NCBI RefSeq assembly: GCF_016735115.1
Contig: NZ_JAERQJ010000001.1
Span: 186,001 to 250,000 of the forward strand
DNA length: 64,000 nt
Origin: Aquimarina mytili
Lineage (GTDB): Bacteria > Bacteroidota > Bacteroidia > Flavobacteriales > Flavobacteriaceae
Reading direction: 5' to 3'
Below are positions 42,888 through 51,968 of this stretch, piece by piece. Position numbers and translations under genes: made by a program. The notes under the pieces were generated by a model. The model was not told where the DNA came from. It made no database searches and saw only the letters and a list, made by a program, of their open reading frames with translations. Numbering within the stretch: position 1 is the first letter of the stretch; the number at the start of each line of letters is the position of its first letter.

Positions 42888-45242
42888 CTATTCTGTACCA
42901 AAACCGTATTCGAAAGAAAAATCTACTGTAGTATCAAAATTGTAATCCATTAGAATTTGATTACCACGCCTTATAGCCAAGTTGTCTTTGCCATCACCAT
43001 CCCAGTCACCAATTAGGTATTGATCTTCTGAGTTCCCGTTTCCAAAGGTTTGATAATAATCGGTTGTATTACTGTAAAAATTGTCCATGGTGATGTATTG
43101 TTGTCTTCTAATACCAATATTATCTTTACCATCTCCATCACGATCTCCGGCAAAATATTGATCTTCTTGGTCTCCTAATCCAAAGAAGTATGTGAAATAA
43201 GGAGAACCATTTTTGTAATAATGCATGATAATTTCGTTTTGCTGTCTTCTTACGGCTATATCATCTCTACCATCACCATTCCAATCACCAACTAAGTATT
43301 CTGCTTCACTATCTCCATATCCATAATAATATGAGTGATCTGCTGTACCATCAAAATTATAGTCAATAATAATTTGATTACTTCTTCGAACCGCTATATC
43401 ATCTTTTCCATCACCATTCCAATCTCCTACCAAATATTCACCTTCTTGATTTCCATTGCCAAAGAAGAAAGAATGATCCGGTTCGCTGTCAAAATTGTAA
43501 TCCATTAAAATCTCATTACCTCTTCGCACTGCAATATTATCTCTACCATCACCATCCCAATCTCCGACCAGGTATTCATCCTCAAAAACTTCTGGTAATA
43601 AACCATTTCCACCCCAGTTGTTAAAAAGTTCTGGCACGAAGATTTCTGTAATATTATTGTGGCGTAATTGCATATTATCTCTCCAGTGATTCCAGGATAT
43701 GGCTCCTCTTAATCCTTGTTCTACCTGTTGTAAGGTATAGCCAGATACTCTATCTCGAGGCAGATTAGGATCACTATTGTTTTGGTTAAAAGTATCCATT
43801 AAATCTAATACCACAGGGGTGTAGATTGGTCGTTGTTGAGCGGTTCTGAATTGATTACCTCCTTGATAACTATATTGTGGGTTATTTGCCAATGTACGAT
43901 ATCTATGCGTTGTAAATTGCCATTCTACACCTTCTGGCCAGCTTTCAATAACACGTTCAAAACTTTGTTTTATTTGATCATCTGATCCGGTATATGCTCT
44001 GAGTGCTAAAAACCTAAAAGCATCTCGGTCCATATCCCAATGAGCAGCATGTGCTAATTCATGAATGGTGGTGCCATAAATAGCCTCTTCATCATCTCCC
44101 CATCTTCTAATGTATATCGAAGGAAAAATCCCTCCCGTACGTGCATACAATGCAGCATGACCGGGTGCTTTGTTTGTGTTAGTTTTAAAATTGGCAGCTA
44201 TTTTTATTTGCGGTTTAAAGGCACCATTTCTAGGGGGGCTAGATAACCCAAATCTACCTGTATAATAGTAGTCATAAGCCGCTTGATGGATTAGGGCATA
44301 GTACTGTTGCGCATCTACAACCCAGTTACTTCCTGAAGTTCCTAAATTAACATCCCATCGCCCTCTTTTTTTAGGACCGTTTAATACAGCTTGTCCAAAA
44401 TTTCCAGATCGTACACTATAATCATGTCTTTCCCATTTAATACTATAATTAACAGGCCTTCTAAATGATGCGGTTCTAAAGTACCCATTGGCATCAGTAT
44501 AAGCTATTTCAACTCGATACCATCGTCGGGCTCTCACTTTGGCACCAACAACAGGTACATAACGACTAACTCCATTTGTGTTATCCCAAACCATAATGTG
44601 ACCATCAGGATTCCATTTACTGAACTTTTTCTTTGCTAGCGTATTTGCTTTTGAATCTGCATCCAGATTTCCAGTAATTCGTAAAGCTTCTTCTTCTAGA
44701 GTACTATTGAAATTATCATTTCTACCGCCACTACTTGAACCAGAACTGATTTCTGGAAGATATAATTCTTCTAGGATTTGATAAGACACATTTGGAAATT
44801 TATACCCAACAGGAACAGAAGCATACTGATATGTTACTTTGTCTTGTGGTATTTGTGGATCATGATAATGATCCCCTCCTTCAATTATTTCATAATCTAA
44901 TGGGTACGAAAATAATTCTAAAGTTTGATCATTTTTAAGAATATCTAATTTTTCTTCGGTTCTAGGATCAAATCGTACATAATAGTGTGTGGTGTTTAGA
45001 GTTTGAGCTGTAGTTCTTGAACCAGCAGTAAGATTCTGATAAGCTCTACGCATGTTTTCTACCGAATAGGGGTTTTCTAATTTTTCCCCTAATATAATCG
45101 CTCCATTTTGGATAGCTGTTTTTGTATTATTTTCTTCGGTTGATAATTCTTCAACTAGCATAGGCATTTCATCATCTTTTTCACAAGAAAAGGATAATGC
45201 TACCAAGGCTAGTAATAGTAACTTTTTGATACTTTTTTTCAT
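42888..45242 (-). CDS. Zincin-like lipoprotein with five FG-GAP/VCBS repeats
   Basis: This is a 784-residue lipoprotein (lipobox LSFSCEKD, Cys about 20). The middle has IHELAHAAHWD (about 400), an HExxH motif with a downstream H/D that fits a zincin metallopeptidase, but the third ligand is not certain. The C-terminus has five copies of a repeat of about 45 residues, of the form YLVGDWDGDGRDNIAVRRG followed by a short strand, a calcium-loop beta-propeller type. ATG at 45242 is preferred to TTG at 45260. A full promoter element is at 45285-45314. Substrate and role are unknown. Confidence 0.78.
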   Translation of the reverse strand: MKKSIKKLLLLALVALSFSCEKDDEMPMLVEELSTEENNTKTAIQNGAIILGEKLENPYSVENMRRAYQNLTAGSRTTAQTLNTTHYYVRFDPRTEEKLDILKNDQTLELFSYPLDYEIIEGGDHYHDPQIPQDKVTYQYASVPVGYKFPNVSYQILEELYLPEISSGSSSGGRNDNFNSTLEEEALRITGNLDADSKANTLAKKKFSKWNPDGHIMVWDNTNGVSRYVPVVGAKVRARRWYRVEIAYTDANGYFRTASFRRPVNYSIKWERHDYSVRSGNFGQAVLNGPKKRGRWDVNLGTSGSNWVVDAQQYYALIHQAAYDYYYTGRFGLSSPPRNGAFKPQIKIAANFKTNTNKAPGHAALYARTGGIFPSIYIRRWGDDEEAIYGTTIHELAHAAHWDMDRDAFRFLALRAYTGSDDQIKQSFERVIESWPEGVEWQFTTHRYRTLANNPQYSYQGGNQFRTAQQRPIYTPVVLDLMDTFNQNNSDPNLPRDRVSGYTLQQVEQGLRGAISWNHWRDNMQLRHNNITEIFVPELFNNWGGNGLLPEVFEDEYLVGDWDGDGRDNIAVRRGNEILMDYNFDSEPDHSFFFGNGNQEGEYLVGDWNGDGKDDIAVRRSNQIIIDYNFDGTADHSYYYGYGDSEAEYLVGDWNGDGRDDIAVRRQQNEIIMHYYKNGSPYFTYFFGLGDQEDQYFAGDRDGDGKDNIGIRRQQYITMDNFYSNTTDYYQTFGNGNSEDQYLIGDWDGDGKDNLAIRRGNQILMDYNFDTTVDFSFEYGFGTE

Positions 45243-45284
45243 AACATTTTTTATAATCAATTAAATTTTAGTTTAAATCGATTA

Positions 45285-45314
45285 TTAATGTTTTAAGTGC
45301 CCAATATGTTACCC
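45285..45314 (-). promoter_or_regulatory. Shared two-block promoter element, copy 7
   Basis: On the minus strand it reads GGGTAACAT-N14-ACATTAA, a full match, 42 bases before the lipoprotein ATG. Confidence 0.8.
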
Positions 45315-45331
45315 TAACTTTTTCAAAAAAT

Positions 45332-45357
45332 AAAAGCTCCCTGATCAGGGAGCTTTT
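45332..45357. terminator. Bidirectional terminator, palindrome type 1 (second copy)
   Basis: The same perfect 26-bp palindrome as at 42810 lies after the Recep_L protein gene. Confidence 0.88.
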
Positions 45358-45384
45358 ATGCGCTATTTACGTATGGTTTGCTTT

Positions 45385-47976
45385 TTAGTTTACCATAAAC
45401 TTTAAAGACGTTTTTTTGTTTGTCTCGAGTATTTGAATGAAATACATCCCTGTTCCTAATTTTGATCCAAACTTAATTACTTGTTCTGCCGAAGTATAAG
45501 GCAATGTATTGGTTTCAATCAGTTTTCCTGTGATATCATAAACGGCATAAGAAAAATCAGTTTTTACTCCTGAAATAGTAACTTGATTACCTTTAGAAAC
45601 CGTTGGATAAAGGATTAATTTATCAGAAGATATAGTCGGTAACACGTCTTGCAATACTGTTTTAGCTCCACCTGATTTTCTTCGTTTAAACAGTCCTTGT
45701 CCAGGTATTGGGATAAAGCACGGATACGGCACTCTACTTATATATTGAAAATCTTGTGATGGCTCATGCCTTATTTTCGCTTTTTCAATGATTCCATTAC
45801 ATATAAGTGAATAAATTGTAGTGTAATTATATATTACTAAAGGAGGGACTCCATCAATAGCAAATAATGAAGGGTTGTCTTCAAGTATGAAATTATCCCC
45901 AGTATCTGTTATTTTGGATAGATTATAAGGAAGCCCTCCAAGTGTTGTAAGCGCTGTATTATTTACGATTCTCACTTTATTTACTTGCTTAAGGGTTTTT
46001 AATGAGTCTAGATTGGTGATATTGCCAGGTACCGATTCAGAAATGGTTAATGTTCCTCTAATAATAGTATAGTCAAAACTATCGATCTCTGCCTGAGACG
46101 TAAGTGTAACATCTGCAAACGTGGTATTATTACAGGCATTAATAATATCTATTTTGGCGCTGGTGTTGGCTGCGTTGTTTGCTATGGTTGTATTAAGCCT
46201 CACTCCATAGAATGAGTATGAGCTTGTATTGCTATCTTCTATCAGAGATAATATACCACAAGCATCACTCAAAGAAGTATTATCCTCGATAGTAAGATTA
46301 TCCTGTACTGCCCTGATGTTAGATAACCCATCTAGATTTTGTAATGCCGGGTTAGCTGTTATAGATACATTTCCAGGTACAAATCCTAGTTTAGATAATG
46401 CATCTATGTTAACAAGATTTGGATTGTTATGAATAGTAACATCACAATAGCGATACGGGTCTAATCCGGAGATGTTTAGTCCGTCAAGATTTGTTAGGTT
46501 TGGGTTATTTTCTATGTGTAAATCTCCTCCAAGAGATTGTACAGCAGAAAAACCAGATAGATTCGATAGTATGGCGTTATTTTCTATACTTAATTTACCT
46601 CCAATTGCGGTAAGGTTTATAAAATTACCGGTATGGGTTAGATTGCTATTTCCTTTTAGGGTAAAATCACCTCTTACTGCAGTAAGATTAGAAAGTACAT
46701 CTAAATTATCAATAGTTTGGTTATTGTGTATTAAAACATCTCCTGTTACTATCGAAAGGTTAAACAGGGCGTTTAAATTTGTTATTGCATTTGGTGATGA
46801 TTCTTGTATGGTAAGGTCACCATTGATTTTACAATATTTGAAATTGTTTACTTCTGTTTGGGTAGTAAGTAATAAATCACCATTTAGGATTCGACAGTTA
46901 TTACAGTTGTTTATAATTGTAGCGGCGTCGCTGGAATTGGCACCATTATTATCTAAGGTTATTAACCCTCCAACTGCACTTGGTTCTTCAAGCAGTTGTA
47001 TAATTCCACAAGCACTTTCCAGACCAGTATTATTACTAACATCCAAATATTGATGTACACGTACCAAATTAGATAAAGCATCTAGATTTTTTAGGTTTGG
47101 ATTATTAATAATACGTACTTTACCTAAACTTGCAAGATTTTCTAATCCTGTAAAATCTTCTAACTGTGGATTATTAAGAACATCTAGGGCTACTATACCT
47201 CCATCAAGGGCTGCAGAGATACCACTTATGTTATTAAGGTATGGATTGTCGCTTACAAATAACCCTCCTCTGATTTCGGTTAAACTAGATAAATGATCCA
47301 AGGTATTAAGACCTGATTTTTTGATCATCAAACTTCTTACACTGGTTACATTAGACAGAGGACTAATTTCGTACAGCTTTTTATTATTAATGATTCTTAA
47401 ATGCCCTCCGATGTAGGTTAGGGTATAAAGACCATTTAGATTATTTAAATTAGGGTTAGAGGTAATAGAAAAATTACTACCCACAGTGGCAAGTTTTAGA
47501 AACCCATTAATACTAAAAAGCTTAGCATTCCAATGAATACTTACCCAACCATTTACTGCTGTAAGTTCATTAAAAGTACCTATTGAAGTAAGTTTGTGGT
47601 TTTTATGGATTGCCAGATTCCCTAAAATCGTTTGTATATTCGATAATCCTGTAAGGTCCTCCAGGTTAGCATTATCCTCTATGACTAGTGTTCCATTAAT
47701 TGTCGATAAAGAGGATAGTCCATTTAGATTTTGTAGACCAGAATTTCCTTGTATGGTTAATCCTCCTTGTAATATTTGCAATTTAGATATAGGAGAAAGA
47801 TCCAAAATATTTCCAGGTACAAGTTCTTGAATGGTTAAACTTCCATTAATTTCAGTATAATTAAAAGCATCTATTTGGGCTTGAGTAGCAAGTGTTAAAT
47901 CGCCATCATGAACTTGAGCAAATGTCCATTGAATTCCGAGCACGACTAATGCATACAGGAGTACTGTTCTTTTCAT
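45385..47976 (-). CDS. Recep_L/LRR-like surface protein with T9SS sorting domain
   Basis: This is an 863-residue secreted protein. A signal peptide ends QWTFAQ. Three blocks follow, each opening with a DGDLTLATQAQIDAFNY-like line and then repeats such as LQNLNGLSSLSTINGTLVIE, a receptor L-domain pattern of short beta-coils. The end (about 785-863) has LILYPTVSKGNQVTISG and a final FIQILETNKKTSLKFMVN, a type A sorting domain recognised by the type IX secretion system. It should be exported and anchored at the cell surface. ATG at 47976 replaces an in-frame TTG three codons earlier. A promoter element is at 48009. Confidence 0.85.
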   Translation of the reverse strand: MKRTVLLYALVVLGIQWTFAQVHDGDLTLATQAQIDAFNYTEINGSLTIQELVPGNILDLSPISKLQILQGGLTIQGNSGLQNLNGLSSLSTINGTLVIEDNANLEDLTGLSNIQTILGNLAIHKNHKLTSIGTFNELTAVNGWVSIHWNAKLFSINGFLKLATVGSNFSITSNPNLNNLNGLYTLTYIGGHLRIINNKKLYEISPLSNVTSVRSLMIKKSGLNTLDHLSSLTEIRGGLFVSDNPYLNNISGISAALDGGIVALDVLNNPQLEDFTGLENLASLGKVRIINNPNLKNLDALSNLVRVHQYLDVSNNTGLESACGIIQLLEEPSAVGGLITLDNNGANSSDAATIINNCNNCRILNGDLLLTTQTEVNNFKYCKINGDLTIQESSPNAITNLNALFNLSIVTGDVLIHNNQTIDNLDVLSNLTAVRGDFTLKGNSNLTHTGNFINLTAIGGKLSIENNAILSNLSGFSAVQSLGGDLHIENNPNLTNLDGLNISGLDPYRYCDVTIHNNPNLVNIDALSKLGFVPGNVSITANPALQNLDGLSNIRAVQDNLTIEDNTSLSDACGILSLIEDSNTSSYSFYGVRLNTTIANNAANTSAKIDIINACNNTTFADVTLTSQAEIDSFDYTIIRGTLTISESVPGNITNLDSLKTLKQVNKVRIVNNTALTTLGGLPYNLSKITDTGDNFILEDNPSLFAIDGVPPLVIYNYTTIYSLICNGIIEKAKIRHEPSQDFQYISRVPYPCFIPIPGQGLFKRRKSGGAKTVLQDVLPTISSDKLILYPTVSKGNQVTISGVKTDFSYAVYDITGKLIETNTLPYTSAEQVIKFGSKLGTGMYFIQILETNKKTSLKFMVN

Positions 47977-48008
47977 TTTTTCCAATTTTGTTTCCTTTTT
48001 GTTTTCCC

Positions 48009-48038
48009 TTTATGTAGGTAAACATAAAAATGTTACCC
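48009..48038 (-). promoter_or_regulatory. Shared two-block promoter element, copy 8
   Basis: On the minus strand it reads GGGTAACAT-N14-ACATAAA, one mismatch in the second block, 32 bases before the Recep_L gene. Confidence 0.75.
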
Positions 48039-48083
48039 TAGTATTCTAACGAATAATTTTGCGAAAATACAATATTGATTGAT

Positions 48084-51000
48084 TTATGACTTGTCAAAAA
48101 CTTTCAATTTTTTGTTTTTCGCTTTGATATAAAACAAACCTAATAAGAAGATTAGTACAAATACTGCTATTGCCAGATAGGTGTATATTGTTTTATGATC
48201 TTGAAAATCGATTGTAGAGGTATCACCAATAAGATAAAACCCGCCCCAGTAAAAAGGATTCGATGTATAGATGTCGGCGTTTTCAAGATATTGTAATTTA
48301 GCTTGTTGTAAGGCTTGCGCTTTATTCATACCCTTTTTAAGGTTTGTATAGAAGTTTTTCATTAGCTCGGGAGTGGTTTCATCTGACACCTCCCAATTGG
48401 TAAGGACCAAGCTTCTGGTACCGGCATATTGAAAAGCCCGACCTAGACTCATAACACCTTCTCCTTTAGATATTTTACCGGTTCCTGTATTGCAGGCACT
48501 TAATACAGCTAATTCAGCAGGAATTTTTAAGGCATATAGTTCGTGATTATATAGATAATTATCTTGAGTAGAATCTTGTACTTGTGTGAAGTATAATTTA
48601 GAATTTTCAGGATTTTCATTATCTAATTCACCGTGTAGTGCCAAATGTAATAATGCATATTGATGAGCATTTTGTTTGAAGTTTTCTTCGATTGCATTTT
48701 TTCCGTAAAAATAGGCACCATCAATAATGTCAGAAATCGCTTTGATCTCTTTTCTTGTTCCGGGTAGATCATCGTCTGTACTTCTAAGAACGGCAAAAGA
48801 TGTTGAATTTTCTGTAGCTAAGCTTGTCGTATCAGAAAAAGAAAAGGCTAAGCATTCTTTAATGATAGCTTTAGGTTCTTCTTTCTTTTTGAATAGAAGA
48901 TTTGCAGAATTTGCATAACTGATCACTTGTGTTTTTAAAAAATACGGGAGTTCTTTTGGGTTTTTAGGACCTGATTCTTCAGTTAACAATACGTCAAAAT
49001 TGAGTTGCCATAACATCCCATCAGGAATAATAATCAGATGCTGATTCTTTTTTTCAAAAGAGAAAGGTTGTATCAACTCTTGGTATAATGTAAAGGCAAT
49101 TTCTCTGTAGGCATCAATATCTTTATTTGTAATTGCTTTATGTAGTTGTAGTATTTTTTTGTCAAGATTAGAAACTTTAATTTCCTGAACCGAAAAATCA
49201 TTCTTAGAGAGTAGAAAACCATAGATGATATCATCAGTTACAAAATATTCGAGTATTGTTGTTTTTTCAGGTAAATTTTGTTGTATATCTGAAATAGAGA
49301 TGATAGAATTATCATATTTAAGTTCGTGATATTTTGGGTATTCTAACTCAAGTCTTTTCATTAAAGAATCATTTTTTTGAGTTAGTGTAAATACTAAATT
49401 AGAGTATGTGCTCGCCGTGATCGAATCCTTTTTTTCACTAGTAATCGAATTTTCATATAATTTGGTTTTATAAAGTGCTAGTGTGGTTCTTGTATTCTCA
49501 ATCAGACTTAATTTCTCTTCAGGGATTTCAGCAAATTGCTGGGCTTTTGTTTTTCGTAATTGCTCTTCTAACAGGCGTGCTCTGTTTTTTTCAGAAAAAT
49601 AGAATGCATTTTCTAGATTAGAATCATCTTTGGTTTTTTGATGTAATACTAATGATGTTGCTATAGCCTCTTTATAAATCTTTGAAGAGGTAGAAGCTAA
49701 TAAAACTTTATCTTCTATAGATACGTATGAATTACGTGTTTTATCAATCAAGGCATCACAAAGTGTAAAGTTTGAAAGAGATAATTCCAATTCTTTTTCG
49801 CTGTTGTTTTTTTTAGCTAAAGATTTGATAGCCTTTGCTTTTCCGTACACCGCATTAAGAAGTGTATTAACATTAATGTAATCATCTGTATTAGGTAAAG
49901 AGGATAATGACGAGTCTTTAAAACTTTTAGTTCCTGCAATTATGGCTTTATGATAATTATTAGCGGCGGTAGAAAAGTTGTGATTTAAATATTCTACATC
50001 TGCAATATTGATATAGCTCTCAGCGGTCTTCTGGTTTTTCTCTCCGAAGTTTTGGATTGCGATCCCTAAACTTTTGGTGTAATATTCGTTTGCTAACGTA
50101 TAATTTTGTTGATTTTTATACAGTAAACCAAATTGGTTAAGGATCAAAAACATATTTCTATGATCTTTATCAAAAAGGCCTTGATGGATCTTATAAGATT
50201 TTTTTAGGTAGTGAAGCGCTTTTGTATAGTCTCCTATTATACTATATGCTTCTCCAATATTAGCAATGATATTGGCTGTATTAAAATTTTGATCTCCATA
50301 ATTTTTAGAATAGATATCTAAAGCTTTGTTATAGTTTTTAAGAGCCTCATCTTGCTTTCCCAATTGAATATATTTAGTAGCAATACTTTCATAACAAGAA
50401 GCAATAATATCGCTATTTTCGGCATATGCATTTCTAAAAATCTCTAACGCCATATTATAATATTGGAGGGATAAATATGTTTCTCCTATATAAGAGTAAT
50501 TAAGGCCTAAGTTATAATAGCTATCAGCAATATAAGGATGTTTTTCTCCATACTCCTCTTTATCTAAAGCAATAGCTTTATTGTAGTAGGGTATAGCTTT
50601 GTTAAAAAGTCCATTTCCGCTATAGAGTATGGCTAAATTGAGATAAACAGTACTCAATTCATTATACTTTTTTTGATCATATAGGTATTGATTTATTTTT
50701 AAAGCTTTCTCGTAATTTTCTTGAGTTTGATCTATAAGTCCTAATTTGTCATATTCAACACCTATATTAGCAAATAAACTGGCAATTTTAATATCATTAG
50801 AATCTACTTTTTTCTCAAGAATACTGAGTGCTTTTTTATATAATCCTAGCGCTTTATAAGAGTGGTTTTGACTGCTATAAATTAAACCTTTAAACCCTAG
50901 CGCCCTGCTTTCTTCTATACTTTCTTTCTCTAGTTTCTCTCTACAAAGTGTTATGGTTTGATGAATGTTTTCAGATGATTTTTTTAAATCCCCAAGCCGA

Positions 51001-51254
51001 TAATATAATAAAGAAACTTCATTGAGTGCTTGTGCATATCTCCTCCAATATGATTTATTTTTAAAGTCTACGGCTGCATTTTGGTATAAAGAAATGGATT
51101 CTTGATACTTTCCTTCTTTGAACAAAGAATCGGCTTTGATATAGTTATAATGCGCTTGTAGTGTATCCTTAGATATCTGCGCATTGATGATACAGCAAAA
51201 AAAAGTAAGAAATAGTACTATTAAAATTTTATGGGGTAGAAATCGTTTTGTCAT
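48084..51254 (-). CDS. Membrane-anchored TPR-CHAT protein (caspase-like)
   Basis: This 1056-residue protein has a signal peptide ending CCIINAQ (about 26), then about ten TPR units (about 35-440), for example ALDIYSKNYGDQNFNTANII, and a helical linker. The CHAT domain (about 640-1015) has the caspase-type His in LHLALHGELD (about 870) and Cys in VLSACNTGTG (about 919). One transmembrane helix (about 1023-1043) and a short basic tail follow. The sensor and protease would face the periplasm. It is divergent from an ECF sigma factor gene 134 bases away. Proteolytic activity is inferred from the His-Cys pair. Confidence 0.88.
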   Translation of the reverse strand: MTKRFLPHKILIVLFLTFFCCIINAQISKDTLQAHYNYIKADSLFKEGKYQESISLYQNAAVDFKNKSYWRRYAQALNEVSLLYYRLGDLKKSSENIHQTITLCREKLEKESIEESRALGFKGLIYSSQNHSYKALGLYKKALSILEKKVDSNDIKIASLFANIGVEYDKLGLIDQTQENYEKALKINQYLYDQKKYNELSTVYLNLAILYSGNGLFNKAIPYYNKAIALDKEEYGEKHPYIADSYYNLGLNYSYIGETYLSLQYYNMALEIFRNAYAENSDIIASCYESIATKYIQLGKQDEALKNYNKALDIYSKNYGDQNFNTANIIANIGEAYSIIGDYTKALHYLKKSYKIHQGLFDKDHRNMFLILNQFGLLYKNQQNYTLANEYYTKSLGIAIQNFGEKNQKTAESYINIADVEYLNHNFSTAANNYHKAIIAGTKSFKDSSLSSLPNTDDYINVNTLLNAVYGKAKAIKSLAKKNNSEKELELSLSNFTLCDALIDKTRNSYVSIEDKVLLASTSSKIYKEAIATSLVLHQKTKDDSNLENAFYFSEKNRARLLEEQLRKTKAQQFAEIPEEKLSLIENTRTTLALYKTKLYENSITSEKKDSITASTYSNLVFTLTQKNDSLMKRLELEYPKYHELKYDNSIISISDIQQNLPEKTTILEYFVTDDIIYGFLLSKNDFSVQEIKVSNLDKKILQLHKAITNKDIDAYREIAFTLYQELIQPFSFEKKNQHLIIIPDGMLWQLNFDVLLTEESGPKNPKELPYFLKTQVISYANSANLLFKKKEEPKAIIKECLAFSFSDTTSLATENSTSFAVLRSTDDDLPGTRKEIKAISDIIDGAYFYGKNAIEENFKQNAHQYALLHLALHGELDNENPENSKLYFTQVQDSTQDNYLYNHELYALKIPAELAVLSACNTGTGKISKGEGVMSLGRAFQYAGTRSLVLTNWEVSDETTPELMKNFYTNLKKGMNKAQALQQAKLQYLENADIYTSNPFYWGGFYLIGDTSTIDFQDHKTIYTYLAIAVFVLIFLLGLFYIKAKNKKLKVFDKS

Positions 51255-51298
51255 TAATCATGTTTTTTTCTAAACTATAAAGGCTTGTTTATCAGTGA

Positions 51299-51328
51299 TT
51301 AGTTGCTATAAAAATAATTATGTTACTT
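51299..51328 (-). promoter_or_regulatory. Weak shared promoter element upstream of the TPR-CHAT gene
   Basis: On the minus strand it reads AAGTAACAT-N14-CAACTAA. The spacing is right and the first block keeps GTAACAT, but the second block matches only 4 of 7. It lies 44 bases before the CHAT gene. Confidence 0.4.
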
Positions 51329-51355
51329 TTATATGTCTAAATTTTTCTCAAAAAA

Positions 51356-51385
51356 ACGTAACAAATTGAGAACATCTTACATTAA
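51356..51385 (+). promoter_or_regulatory. Shared two-block promoter element, copy 9, upstream of the ECF sigma gene
   Basis: ACGTAACAA-N14-ACATTAA on the plus strand has the exact spacing. The second block ends three bases before the sigma ATG, which implies a leaderless or nearly leaderless transcript and autoregulation. Confidence 0.65.
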
Positions 51386-51388
51386 TCA

Positions 51389-51961
51389 ATGAATAATACA
51401 CAGGATACTATTATTAACGGAATTATTTCGGGAGATTATATCATAATTAAAGAATTTTATAAAAAACATTTCCCGCAAGTAAAAAGTTACATTTTAAAAA
51501 ATTCTGGCAGCGAGGCAGATGCTGAAGATATTTTTCAGGATGCAATGGTGTTTGTATATGAAAAATTAGAAAGCAATTCTTTAAAGCTTACATCATCATT
51601 AGGAACCTATTTATATTCGGTATGCAGGAACCTTTGGATGAATAAATTAAAGAAAAATAAAAAGATGGTACGTCATGAGGGTATTCTTTCTGTTTCAGAA
51701 GCAAATGATACTGATATTCTCGAGGACATTGACAAAACCGAAAGAAATTATGTCTACCAAAAATATTTTTTAAAATTAGGCATAGGTTGCCAAGAGTTGC
51801 TTGCTCTTTTTTTTAAGGGAACACCGATGCGGGATATTGCAAAACAAAAAGGATATTCTGAAGCGTATACCCGAAAGAAAAAGTTTGAATGCAAGAATAA
51901 ATTAGAAGAGATGATACATCAAGATCCTGTTTTTCAAGAATTAAAAACAGATGCTAAATAG
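51389..51961 (+). CDS. ECF-type RNA polymerase sigma factor
   Basis: This is a 190-residue sigma-70 family protein. Region 2 (about 20-85) has DAEDIFQDAMVFVYEKL, the core-binding and -10 helices. Region 4 (about 125-180) has CQELLALFFKGTPMRDIAKQ and a recognition helix near YSEAYTRKKKFECKNKL. It binds core RNA polymerase to direct transcription from a special promoter set. It is preceded by one copy of the shared two-block element and followed by an overlapping anti-sigma-like gene, a standard ECF arrangement. The likely target set lies to its left in the window. Confidence 0.9.
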   Translation: MNNTQDTIINGIISGDYIIIKEFYKKHFPQVKSYILKNSGSEADAEDIFQDAMVFVYEKLESNSLKLTSSLGTYLYSVCRNLWMNKLKKNKKMVRHEGILSVSEANDTDILEDIDKTERNYVYQKYFLKLGIGCQELLALFFKGTPMRDIAKQKGYSEAYTRKKKFECKNKLEEMIHQDPVFQELKTDAK

Positions 51962-51968
51962 TTTTATT

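Noticed and set aside
46472..47053. A 193-residue plus-strand ORF
   Set aside because: It is antisense to the repetitive Recep_L gene and reflects its regular codon pattern.
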